Source of the DNA: Promethearchaeota archaeon
GTDB taxonomy: Archaea > Asgardarchaeota > Lokiarchaeia > Sigyniarchaeales > SOKP01
DNA: 54,412 nucleotides
Assembly (NCBI GenBank): GCA_016839705.1
Contig: JAEOTR010000012.1
Location: 1-54,412, forward strand
Reading direction: 5' to 3'
The notes under the pieces are model-generated. The model was not told where the DNA came from. It did no database searches and saw only the letters and a list, made by a program, of their open reading frames with translations. The position numbers and the translations under genes were made by a program. Shown here piece by piece: positions 1 through 8,228 of the stretch (position 1 is its first letter; each line of letters starts with the position of its first letter).

Positions 1-169
1 GAGTGATTTAGCTAAAATGGTTAATGTCCGGCGCGAAACGATCCTTTATATTGAAAAAGGAAAATATAATCCTTCTCTTGTTCTAGCTCATAAAATCTCA
101 AAAGCATTAAACTCTAAAATCGATGAGGTATTTCTCTTTGCAGATGATCAAGACACTAATCCTATTTAA
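1..169 (+). CDS. XRE-family helix-turn-helix regulator (C-terminal part)
   Basis: The reading frame is open from the window edge (first full codon at 2) to TAA at 167-169, giving 56 residues of a small DNA-binding protein. The visible part covers the second half of a Cro/CI-type domain: SDLAKMVNVRRETILYIEKG is the recognition-helix region, followed by NPSLVLAHKISKAL and a short acidic tail. Compact single-domain XRE regulators of about 65-75 residues usually bind operators as dimers, so only 10-20 N-terminal residues are probably missing. A T-rich run (about 171-192) follows the stop and may end transcription. The target is unknown. Confidence 0.8.
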   Translation, partial: SDLAKMVNVRRETILYIEKGKYNPSLVLAHKISKALNSKIDEVFLFADDQDTNPI

Positions 170-227
170 TCTTTTTTTTTATTTTTTTTTTAGATTAAAA
201 TTAAAGCTCTAAGAAATTATTAGATGA

Positions 228-434
228 TTATAAAATACCATTGATCGAACCTGAGAACAAGATTCGGGTAACCGTTATTGTAATACCCAAATCATTTTCT
301 TTCGATTTTGCTCTAACATATTCCTTTATTTTAGTACGCAATTCTTCTTCATGATATGAAATATGAGGAGTGGCAGCAATAATATTTTCAAATATTGACC
401 ACACCAATTCTGGTGCCAACTTTTCAAGTACCAT
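228..434 (-). CDS. small hypothetical protein, 68 residues
   Basis: This is a short reading frame starting at ATG 434 and ending at 228. The predicted peptide is mostly helical and charged (EEELRTKIKEYVRAKSKEND), followed by a beta-prone end (LGITITVTRI). It has no membrane segment, cysteine pair or motif that I recognise. It lies between the HTH gene and the nucleotidyltransferase with ordinary spacing. Its amino-acid composition looks like that of a real soluble protein, but its length leaves room for a chance frame. No function is proposed. Confidence 0.4.
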   Translation of the reverse strand: MVLEKLAPELVWSIFENIIAATPHISYHEEELRTKIKEYVRAKSKENDLGITITVTRILFSGSINGIL

Positions 435-524
435 ATTTATCGATTTTTTTGGTTTTTATGTTTTAAATATTCCCTAATTATTAATCACGCGATTATGCTC
501 TAGACGCGATTATTGTTGATTCTT

Positions 525-1136
525 CTATGGTCGCCAATGTTCAATTTCTACAGACGGATTTTCTTTTATCCATTGCTGAAATTCATAAGAGGTTTCTATA
601 CCATCCCGCAGTACTGCTTTATATACGTCTCTCCTTCGAACTTCTAATTCAGGAGGTATATTCGCTTTGATTTCAAGGATATGATGTCGGGTTTCCAGAG
701 TAAGCGCCCTTTCCATTGCTCTTGCGAATTTATCTGCTACCCCTGCATGAGGATGGTAATGAGAAAGCATCCAGTTATCAATGCTCCACGCAACACTTTT
801 TTCGTCTACATAATCAATTCGCCAATATAATCCTTCATGTATTGTTTTAAGCTCGTTTGAATATCGAACCTTCTTCACACCTGGTAATAGTGCAAATTTT
901 TGTATAACTTCGAAACCCGCTTTTATGTCCGATCTTTCAGCATAAATTTCCAGATCAATATTGGGTGTTGTCATGAGTCCAAATCGAACCGAACCGACTA
1001 GTATTGGTTTGCCCACTTGTTCCCATTTCGTTAACAATCCGATCTCTTCGATTACACCTAACGCCTGACGCTGAAGCTCCTCGGCCTTTTCAAGCCGAGC
1101 TTTTTCCATAGAACTTGCTTTAGGTTCTTTTTTCAT
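525..1136 (-). CDS. nucleotidyltransferase-fold protein
   Basis: The product has 203 residues. Residues 48-63 carry the signature of the polymerase-beta-type nucleotidyltransferase fold: Gly48-Ser49 followed after eleven residues by Asp61-x-Glu63 (TTPNIDLEI). In this superfamily the GS motif and the two acidic residues position NTP and metal. The C-terminal half (VADKFARAMERALTLETRHHILEIK) is helical, as in kanamycin-nucleotidyltransferase-like and MNT proteins. The substrate cannot be told from sequence. A 30-codon frame ends one base before the ATG. The gene is somewhat richer in G+C than its neighbours, which is weak evidence of transfer. Confidence 0.7.
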   Translation of the reverse strand: MKKEPKASSMEKARLEKAEELQRQALGVIEEIGLLTKWEQVGKPILVGSVRFGLMTTPNIDLEIYAERSDIKAGFEVIQKFALLPGVKKVRYSNELKTIHEGLYWRIDYVDEKSVAWSIDNWMLSHYHPHAGVADKFARAMERALTLETRHHILEIKANIPPELEVRRRDVYKAVLRDGIETSYEFQQWIKENPSVEIEHWRP

Positions 1137-1137
1137 C

Positions 1138-1230
1138 TTATGTACCTTCTTGTGTAATTCTCGCTACTGAAGAATTGCTTAGCAATATCTTTTTGATAAT
1201 CTTCCTTACTTCTTTAACAAAATCCTTCAT
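1138..1230 (-). CDS. possible 30-residue peptide upstream of the nucleotidyltransferase
   Basis: ATG at 1230-1228 opens a 30-codon frame (MKDFVKEVRKIIKKILLSN at the start) whose TAA ends one base before the nucleotidyltransferase ATG. The first two thirds form a basic amphipathic helix. The tight junction suggests translational coupling or a small partner protein, but frames this short are common by chance in AT-rich DNA. No homolog is recognised. Confidence 0.25.
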   Translation of the reverse strand: MKDFVKEVRKIIKKILLSNSSVARITQEGT

Positions 1231-1301
1231 AATTGGACTAAGTTTTTATTATAAAAATACTTAATACATATTTTAAAACAAAATATATGAGGTAAAAAAA
1301 C

Positions 1302-1505
1302 ATTCCAGTTGTTCATGTACATAAGTGGAAAGGGATTTCGGAGGAAAAAGTAAAAGAACTAATTTCGGGAATAACGAAAGTGTTTATTGATATGGGTATC
1401 CCTGCTCGAGCGGTGGAAGTTCTTGTTCATGAAATTCCTAAAAGTCATTGGGGAATAGAAGGCAAACCAGCTACTGAATCGCTCCCTGATGTACAACCAC
1501 CTTGA
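1302..1505 (+). CDS. 4-oxalocrotonate tautomerase family protein, ATT start codon
   Basis: Reading from ATT at 1302 gives 67 residues: an initiator followed by PVVHVHKWKGISEEKVKELI, then GITKVFIDMGIPARAVEVLVHEIPKSHWGIEGKP. This is the 4-OT/tautomerase fold, in which the proline right after the initiator is the catalytic base, and that proline is present. The usual start ATG is replaced by ATT. A Shine-Dalgarno GAGGT (1289-1293) lies 8 bases upstream and an in-frame TAA (1293-1295) rules out an earlier start. The next in-frame ATG (codon 31) would remove half the domain. Either ATT is used as a start codon, or the gene has lost its start by mutation or sequence error. The length is normal for the family. 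Confidence 0.8.
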   Translation: MPVVHVHKWKGISEEKVKELISGITKVFIDMGIPARAVEVLVHEIPKSHWGIEGKPATESLPDVQPP

Positions 1506-1665
1506 TCATTAAATTAGATCTAAAATTTTATTTTCATTTTTTATTTGGTTCTTATAAAAATTAAATCAATAAATGAATGAAAAGGTATGTCAGACATATT
1601 TCCAGAAGAACTCCTAATGGAGGATTAGAAGAAGAGTTTAATAAGATCGCATAATACTTTTTATC

Positions 1666-2349
1666 ATGAGAGATAAAGGGAAAGAAGTGTCAAAAGGGAA
1701 GTTTATTGGTATAGTAACCTTTTCAACGTTCTTGCTTGGATTAGGAATGTTCATACCCGCTAATGATTTTCTATGGATTGAGGCTTGGATTGTACTCATT
1801 TTATTTTACGTGTTTTTTATAAATAATATCTTATATTTCAGCAAACACGACCCCGATTTAATCCAGAAACGCTCCAAGCCAGAATTTAAAGAAAAATGGG
1901 ATAAAATCGTGACTTTTTTTACATCAATTGGATTCATTCCGATTTTCTTCGTTCCCGGCTTAGATAGACAATTTGGATGGTCAAACGTAACCATCGTAGT
2001 TGAAATAATTGGCTTTATAGCGTTTAATATAGGTGTCATTATTATTTTCTTAACAATGAAGGAGAATTCCTTTTTATCGAAGGCAGTGGAAATCCAAGAA
2101 GGACATACAGTTATTACCACGGGTCCTTATAAAATTGTTCGCCATCCCATGTATCTAGGTCTAATAATTTTTATGACGGGGTGGTGCTTAGCCCTCGGAT
2201 CGCTGTTTTCACTCATATTCGTGGCGTTTATAGTAATAGGTTTAATCTTTCGCATTGTATTTGAAGATAAAATGCTTCATGAAGAACTTGAAGGGTATAA
2301 AGAGTATGCTCAAAAAACTAAGAAGAAGTTAATACCCTTTATATGGTAA
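1666..2349 (+). CDS. isoprenylcysteine carboxyl methyltransferase-like membrane protein
   Basis: The product is a 227-residue integral membrane protein with about five hydrophobic segments (roughly 13-32, 38-57, 82-99, 107-130, 165-198). The C-terminal third carries the ICMT/PEMT-family SAM-binding signature: GPYKIVRHPMYLG at 153-165, then the EDKMLHEELEGYKEYAQ segment near 205-220. Family members methylate prenylcysteine, phospholipids or other hydrophobic acceptors at the membrane. The acceptor here is unknown. The gene stands alone on its strand. Confidence 0.85.
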   Translation: MRDKGKEVSKGKFIGIVTFSTFLLGLGMFIPANDFLWIEAWIVLILFYVFFINNILYFSKHDPDLIQKRSKPEFKEKWDKIVTFFTSIGFIPIFFVPGLDRQFGWSNVTIVVEIIGFIAFNIGVIIIFLTMKENSFLSKAVEIQEGHTVITTGPYKIVRHPMYLGLIIFMTGWCLALGSLFSLIFVAFIVIGLIFRIVFEDKMLHEELEGYKEYAQKTKKKLIPFIW

Positions 2350-2636
2350 AAAGCATCTATTTTTATTTTTTTATGTAAGCCGATCTCCCCGTGTGTCAGT
2401 TCTTTATTTCTCGACAAAAAATATTTAGATGAAGAAATCATTGTAGAGGTATAGAAAAAAAGATATTCAAAACACTTTTATTTATAGAATAAATTAAAAT
2501 GAGAAATTAGTCGTACTAATATTAATAAAATCAAATTTCTATTAATAATTTAAACATTATAAAACTATTTATCAAAAATTTCATAAATTTACTATGGGAT
2601 TTGTGCTTAAATCATACGGGGGGAGATTAGCTAATA

Positions 2637-3716
2637 ATAATTTGCAATAACTGTGGGACAACTAATAATGAGAAAATTACCCGTATCTGTAGAACATGTG
2701 GGGCCTTGCTCCCAATCTCCACTAAAACTTCTAGAACTAAAAAACCAAAAACCAGTAAAGAAAAAAAATCAACAACGGTTTCCACCACCCAAACAATAGA
2801 AGAAGCTACTAAACAAAATCAAGGTCAAGCAAACTTAGAATTACAAGAAATACCAATAGAAGAAGAGAAAAAAAATGATTTTTCAAATCTTGAAGAAATT
2901 CCTTTAGAAGCTAATGAGGGTATGGAATCTGATTTCCTTGTCGAAATACCTTCTGAGACAGAAGATGACTCAGAAGAAGAAAAAAATCCGATTTTACAAG
3001 AGATAACACCAAAACCATTTCAAAGTACAATATTCTCCCCTAAAAAAGAATTAAATACTCTTTTGCCAAAATCTAAAGATACTATCTCTGATGCATTCAC
3101 AAAACTTAAAAAATCTGTTCTTGAGATTGAAATTAAGAAGCCTAAACCTTCCCCAGCTCCATTACCCCAAAAAACTGTAGACTCTGATGATGCTGTTATA
3201 AAACAGAAGAAATTAGAGAAAGATATGTCTGAAGTCCTTGGTTTCTTATCTAAAAAAATAACTGTAAAGAAAATAGAAACAAAAGAACCAAAATCAACCT
3301 CTACAAAAGAATCAGAGAAAAAATTACCACCATCTTCAATGAATGAGATTTTGAAAGAATTAATAACATTAGATTCGAGAATTGAGGCTTCAGCAATAAT
3401 AAAGACAGATGGGACTATGCTTGCTTCAGCGGTTTCAAGCAGAATATCTGAAACCTTATTTGGTACAATTGGGATTAATCTTTCAACGATAAGTTCGGAT
3501 ATCATTGATGGTTTAAGTGCTGGGACTTTAAAATCGATATCCTTGAAAGGTACAGAGGGAATTTTAGACTTGGCATTTCTTGATCTAGAAAATTCAAGTC
3601 TAAAAGATATGATCCTTATCTTGTTTTCACAACCTCAAGTAAAGAGTGGTATTATTTCTATTGCAATCAATCTCATTAAAAAACAAGTGAAACATTATTT
3701 AGGATTAGAAAAATAA
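2637..3716 (+). CDS. zinc-ribbon and Roadblock/LC7 domain protein
   Basis: The frame begins with a zinc ribbon (ICNNCGTTNNEKITRICRTCG, two CxxC pairs) encoded from about 2640. It continues with a roughly 200-residue acidic/Lys-Ser-rich, probably disordered linker and ends in a Roadblock/LC7 domain (MNEILKELITLDSRIEASAI to the C terminus). Roadblock domains are dimeric platforms for small GTPases. Asgard archaea have many, and a GTPase is encoded at 6715. The first canonical start codon (TTG 2706) would delete the zinc ribbon, and an in-frame TAG (2628-2630) blocks earlier starts. A GGGGGGAGA Shine-Dalgarno (2618-2626) best fits initiation at ATA 2637; ATA 2634 or ATT 2640 are alternatives. 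The domain calls are firm and the exact start is inferred. Confidence 0.75.
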   Translation: MICNNCGTTNNEKITRICRTCGALLPISTKTSRTKKPKTSKEKKSTTVSTTQTIEEATKQNQGQANLELQEIPIEEEKKNDFSNLEEIPLEANEGMESDFLVEIPSETEDDSEEEKNPILQEITPKPFQSTIFSPKKELNTLLPKSKDTISDAFTKLKKSVLEIEIKKPKPSPAPLPQKTVDSDDAVIKQKKLEKDMSEVLGFLSKKITVKKIETKEPKSTSTKESEKKLPPSSMNEILKELITLDSRIEASAIIKTDGTMLASAVSSRISETLFGTIGINLSTISSDIIDGLSAGTLKSISLKGTEGILDLAFLDLENSSLKDMILILFSQPQVKSGIISIAINLIKKQVKHYLGLEK

Positions 3717-3731
3717 CTTCTTAAGTGAACT

Positions 3732-4526
3732 TCACCCTTTTTTATGTAAAATAACACTTTCTACTTGAATAGTCTTAAAATATTGTAGGTTATTTGGTAA
3801 TTCATGCAAAAAAGCATTTAACTCATAAATCGAAACAAGTGGTACTTGATTATCATTTAATTTAATGCTATTATCTTCAAGAGTAACCATAATAGGTATT
3901 AAATTAAGTGGTAAGTGTTTTTTAAGATTAGCGTCTTCACCTAAAATCTCTTTTACAAGCTTTGCGAAAACCACTGCATTTTTTTTAAGTGTTATCATTC
4001 GTTGATATTGCTTGGTGGCTGCTTTATTTAATAAACCATATGTATCTTTACGTTTCCATTGTTTTGCATCGATAATTAAAAGATATTTATAATATATTCC
4101 AATAACATCGATTTCATATCTTTTCTGGGAATTTTCTGATCTTGACTTGGATTCGTCTGAAAATCTGAAGTTCGTTATAGAACGATAATTGTTTCTAGAT
4201 AAAATCTCTTTTATCAATGTTTCAAAACCACTATAATCTAAAATTTCAGAGAGGTGTTTAATGTCAACTTGTAAAAATTTAATGCAATCGATGATAAATA
4301 ATATTTTATTAATTACAACATAGTAAATATAGTTCCCTTTTTTAATTGAGATAAATTCAAACTTTCCTAAGAAATCTATAAGCTCAGATTTCCCAAAATT
4401 CTTAAAAGAGGTAATCTTTGGGATTTCACACCAGGTTTCAATAATTTTTTTATCAGTTTCCTGTAGGATGCTATAAATGTTGCTAAAAAAACGTTGTAAT
4501 GAAGAAAACGAGCATGACTTTGACAT
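3732..4526 (-). CDS. PD-(D/E)XK restriction-endonuclease-like protein
   Basis: The product has 264 residues. The C-terminal half fits the restriction-endonuclease fold: Glu102 in the GFETLIKEILSRNNY helix, then RYEIDVIGIYYKYLLIIDAKQWKR with Asp140, Asp153 and Lys155 placed as the catalytic acidic/lysine set. The N-terminal 95 residues have no recognised domain. Such nucleases act in defence, repair or recombination. No methylase or helicase gene is adjacent, so a classical restriction pair is not evident. It is convergent with the Roadblock gene, with 15 bases between stops. Confidence 0.7.
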   Translation of the reverse strand: MSKSCSFSSLQRFFSNIYSILQETDKKIIETWCEIPKITSFKNFGKSELIDFLGKFEFISIKKGNYIYYVVINKILFIIDCIKFLQVDIKHLSEILDYSGFETLIKEILSRNNYRSITNFRFSDESKSRSENSQKRYEIDVIGIYYKYLLIIDAKQWKRKDTYGLLNKAATKQYQRMITLKKNAVVFAKLVKEILGEDANLKKHLPLNLIPIMVTLEDNSIKLNDNQVPLVSIYELNAFLHELPNNLQYFKTIQVESVILHKKG

Positions 4527-4762
4527 ATAATAATATCTATTCTTTTTTTTAAAATAACATAAAGAGAGTCAAGAAATTCTATAATAAGTTATAATCTCAA
4601 ACCAAGTGCGTCTTACGAATAATTTTAGAGTTTGAGTACTATTATGTAAAAATTTTATTAATATCTAATTTAATCCATTAATAGTTTTTTTTTTTAAAGG
4701 TTTTTGAATATAATAATTCAGAAGTAAATGTTAAAAACAAAATAAAAACTAACATCGTAACC

Positions 4763-6568
4763 ATGGACTTATTACCAAAAGTTTTTAGAACCGAAGGAGA
4801 TTTAACAGATTTTGACCCGTCGAGAATTTTTGATAGTATTGTAAAAGAGACAAGGTTAAGTGAAGATAAAGCTAAAATGATCACTGAGCTTGTAGTAAGA
4901 AGAATTATTAGTTCAGGGATTAAATTTTTGTCTGGACCCCATATAAGAGAAATTGTGTGCTCAATACTTTCTGAACAGCATTTTGAGGATGAGCGTAAGT
5001 TATACACTAGAATTGGAATGCCCTTAATGGATTACGAAGAAATTCTTGAAAAGGGTTTAGAAGAGCACCCAAAAATGATGATGAATCCCGAAAAGATACA
5101 TAATTGGTCTTCAAATCGAATCTCTGAAGAATATACTCACTTAAGAATTCTTACCAATGAAGAATCTAAAGCTCATTTATATGGGGATATCCATATTCAT
5201 AAATTGCGATATTTTGATTTAAGACCATTATCCCAAATCTGGGATCCTCGTATGATATTAGAAAATGGTTCACCTCCTTTAAAAAATTATATACCGTGCT
5301 GCAACCTAAATCCCGCAAAAAACTTGAGGGAAGCTTGTGATCATTTAATTAAATGGCTGGTATTAACTCAAAATGAAATATGTGGAAACCAAGGATATAA
5401 TCATATAATAACCTATTTAGCCCCTTATGTTAAAGAATTGAATGATCCAGATTTAAATCTTATAATCAAGAATTTCATTTATGAAATGAATTATTTCTCA
5501 GCTATAACTGGTCGAAAAATTGCTCCAACAACTATTTTAACACACCCTACAGTTGATAAATCGTTATTAAAAGTTCCAGCTATTGGACCCTATGGAAAAA
5601 TCGAAGGTTGTTATGAACAGTTTTATGATGAATGTTTGAAACTATTTAACAGCTTTACATATAACTTTAAAGAGGGTGATCATAATAAAAATCCATTTTA
5701 TACACCAAAACACGAAGTGTATATTAGTGAATCATTGCTAAAAGATTATAGTAGTGCGTATCAAAAAATCTGGGATGAAACATTCACGATGAGAACTCCT
5801 ATTTTATCAAATTCAGATATCCATGGTTTTGATCATGAATGGGATAAAGCTATTTCTCCAACTACTTATAATAATCAAGGTATGCTTCAAGAGGTGTGTA
5901 TGAACCTTCCTCGTTTTGCTTATCTAAGCAAGGATGAAGAAAATTTCATAGAGATAATTAAAGCAAAAATCAATTTATCTTCTAAGATCCTACTAAAAAA
6001 ATATGATATTATAAGAAGAAGATTAAAATCAAATCACTTACCGCTATTTGGGGGTATAATAAAGAATCAAGATATCTATAATTTAAAAAATCAATGCTTA
6101 TCAATAAGTTTTATAGGTTTAAATGAAGCTGTAAAATCTTTAATAGATTATGAACTACATGAGCATTTGGATGCGTTCAATCTTGGTAAAAAGACCCTAC
6201 TTGAGATGAATAAAGCCTGTAAAGAACTATCTAAAAAACATAATAAAAATTTTGTATTAAGTGAAAATATCTCAAAAAAATCACCTTTTCGATTCGCAAA
6301 TTTGGATCTAAAGCATTTTCCTGAAAAAGCGATACCCCAAATCAAGGGAGAAATGCACTATTATACAAATTCTGCACATTTCAGAGAAAAAGCTGAAGTT
6401 AATGTAATTAAACAAGTTGAAAGTCAAGAAATTTATCATGATTATCTTGATAATGGAGCGATTGAATATATTTCTTTAACTGAATTAAAAACAAGCAATC
6501 TAAATTTGGATGACTTTGTTAAACGCATATTTCTACCTTCTAAATTAGTAAGGGTAAAATTTTTTTAA
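4763..6568 (+). CDS. anaerobic ribonucleotide reductase (NrdD)-like protein lacking the glycyl-radical end
   Basis: The product has 601 residues. Residues 4-95 form an ATP-cone (KVFRTEGDLTDFDPSRIFDSI). The rest matches the class III reductase barrel: LTQNEICGNQGYNHIITYLAPY, then LQEVCMNLPRFAY with Cys379, and HYYTNSAH at 532-538. Class III enzymes reduce ribonucleotides using a glycyl radical near the C terminus, preceded by a four-cysteine zinc site. This protein stops (VRVKFF, TAA) about where that region should begin, and neither the zinc cysteines nor an RxxGY glycine motif is present. No such coding is visible in any frame after the stop, and no NrdG activase gene is nearby. It may be an inactive or regulatory paralog, or need a separately encoded radical domain. 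Confidence 0.75.
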   Translation: MDLLPKVFRTEGDLTDFDPSRIFDSIVKETRLSEDKAKMITELVVRRIISSGIKFLSGPHIREIVCSILSEQHFEDERKLYTRIGMPLMDYEEILEKGLEEHPKMMMNPEKIHNWSSNRISEEYTHLRILTNEESKAHLYGDIHIHKLRYFDLRPLSQIWDPRMILENGSPPLKNYIPCCNLNPAKNLREACDHLIKWLVLTQNEICGNQGYNHIITYLAPYVKELNDPDLNLIIKNFIYEMNYFSAITGRKIAPTTILTHPTVDKSLLKVPAIGPYGKIEGCYEQFYDECLKLFNSFTYNFKEGDHNKNPFYTPKHEVYISESLLKDYSSAYQKIWDETFTMRTPILSNSDIHGFDHEWDKAISPTTYNNQGMLQEVCMNLPRFAYLSKDEENFIEIIKAKINLSSKILLKKYDIIRRRLKSNHLPLFGGIIKNQDIYNLKNQCLSISFIGLNEAVKSLIDYELHEHLDAFNLGKKTLLEMNKACKELSKKHNKNFVLSENISKKSPFRFANLDLKHFPEKAIPQIKGEMHYYTNSAHFREKAEVNVIKQVESQEIYHDYLDNGAIEYISLTELKTSNLNLDDFVKRIFLPSKLVRVKFF

Positions 6569-6714
6569 TAAATTAATCCGATCTTTCAGTATTTCTGGGA
6601 GAAAAGTAATGATTTAATAATAATTGTTATTTTGGATCTATTAAAGTGATATATAGATTTTATTAGATTATAAGTTAAGGAAGATAATAAAATACTATAA
6701 GAAAACTTATTTTA

Positions 6715-8196
6715 GTGTTAGGGAATACATTGACAAAAACCGACTCAAAATCGAATAAGAAAAAAATCAATGGAAACAATATAATTGAGGAAAGACCCAA
6801 TCTAATAAAAGCGGTTGTATTAAGTATATTTGATGATAAAGGTCCAACACCTAAAATCGTATGGCCTGCCGAATTAGAAGAAAAATCAGGACTTCTAATA
6901 GCCATGAAGACTATCAGCTTACTTATGGGGGATTCTGTGTATCAAGATTCTCAAGGCTCGGATATAGGTGTTAACTATTTTGGAATTCTTCCTTTCCCTG
7001 ATCTACAATTAAACGGTTTAACATATTTCTTTCTTATTCCTGATGAAGAGGCTCGCGGTCAAGCATTAGCAGCAACAATTACTGTATTAATTGATGAAGA
7101 AGATAAAGTTTTTTTTTATGAGAATATGAAATATTTAAGAATCATTATCGATAAAGCAGCAACAAAAATTCAAGATGTCAAAGAAACTAACGATCAACAG
7201 AGAATTATGGATGATATCCGGGAGGAGCTGATTGAATTCACTAAGGAATTAAAAGATCCATTTTCACCCAAAAGGCAAATTAAAATTTTGTTGACTGGTT
7301 TAGATAAAGCTGGAAAATCAAGTTTTTTGTTTGGAATCCGAAGGAAGTATTCAGAGATTATTAAAGCATTACCTACTAAAGGAGTTGAAAGAACAGAAGA
7401 GAATATTTTTGAAGAACAAAACTCATTAATCTCTTTATGGGATTTAGGGGGTCAAAAAAAATATTTAGAAAGGTTCTTTGAACAGAGTAAAGTCTATTTA
7501 TATAATGTTGATCTTATTTACTTCTTTATCGATATACAGGATGTAAACAGAATTGAAGAAGCATTAAATCTTTTCCGAAGAATTTCGGAACTATTAGTAG
7601 AATTGGATGAATTTCCACCCATAGTTATTTGTTTAAATAAATTTGATCCTGACTTGAAAGGTTCTAATGAAATTTTTAAAAATTTAGAACTTATAGCTGA
7701 TGAAATAGAGAAGAGTTCGCGTAGTTTTTTAACTAAAATATTCCAAACGAGTATTTTCGACCATTGGAGTCTTATTACTGCATATTCCTATGGGCTCTCT
7801 CAGCTAAGCCCTAATCGGGAATTATTTAAAAATCAATTGAAGCAATTCGCTGAAAAAACCAATTCAGATGCAATTTTACTACTTAATGAAAACGGAATAA
7901 TATTATCTAATTTTTCAAAATCTGAAATTTCCGACAGAGTTTTCGAAATATCAGCACCACACTTTCAGACTTTATATAAAACATTTAAAGAATTCAAGTT
8001 ATTAAAACAAGATTTTCTAATATCCTCCGGAATTGCGGATGAGACTAAAAAGGTTGTTTTTAAAAAAATCCAAGTTGGAAAATATAGCTTATATTTACTA
8101 ATGTTTATTGAAAAGTCTCTTGAAATTCAAAAAATAGAAAAAAATCTGCCAGATTTCTCAAAGAACCTGGTAGAATTGATACACACCTATATATAA
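6715..8196 (+). CDS. longin-like domain fused to an Arf/Rag-type small GTPase
   Basis: The product has 493 residues from GTG 6715; TTG 6730 is another possible start. After a basic low-complexity N terminus, residues about 30-160 resemble a longin/Roadblock-like fold (LIKAVVLSIFDDKGPTPKIVW). The GTPase domain follows, with P-loop GLDKAGKSS at 195-203, switch II WDLGGQ at 242-247 and NKFD at 308-311. A C-terminal region of about 110 residues (DAILLLNENGIILSNFSK) looks like a second Roadblock/longin-type domain. WDLGGQ and the missing lipidation signal suggest Arf/Rag/Gtr-like switching, here with its partner domains in the same chain. It is probably a cytosolic signalling or membrane-trafficking regulator. 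Confidence 0.85.
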   Translation: MLGNTLTKTDSKSNKKKINGNNIIEERPNLIKAVVLSIFDDKGPTPKIVWPAELEEKSGLLIAMKTISLLMGDSVYQDSQGSDIGVNYFGILPFPDLQLNGLTYFFLIPDEEARGQALAATITVLIDEEDKVFFYENMKYLRIIIDKAATKIQDVKETNDQQRIMDDIREELIEFTKELKDPFSPKRQIKILLTGLDKAGKSSFLFGIRRKYSEIIKALPTKGVERTEENIFEEQNSLISLWDLGGQKKYLERFFEQSKVYLYNVDLIYFFIDIQDVNRIEEALNLFRRISELLVELDEFPPIVICLNKFDPDLKGSNEIFKNLELIADEIEKSSRSFLTKIFQTSIFDHWSLITAYSYGLSQLSPNRELFKNQLKQFAEKTNSDAILLLNENGIILSNFSKSEISDRVFEISAPHFQTLYKTFKEFKLLKQDFLISSGIADETKKVVFKKIQVGKYSLYLLMFIEKSLEIQKIEKNLPDFSKNLVELIHTYI

Positions 8197-8228
8197 TAAA
8201 AAAAAAGTTTAATACATTTTGAAATTAT

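Noticed and set aside
1577..1654. A 25-codon basic frame (MKRYVRHISRRTPNGG...) upstream of the ICMT-like gene.
   Set aside because: It has no Shine-Dalgarno or promoter and no recognised family; it is within the length expected by chance.
6540..6720. Possible frameshift hiding the missing C-terminal domain of the NrdD-like protein.
   Set aside because: No frame after the stop encodes the zinc cysteines or a glycyl-radical motif before the next gene.
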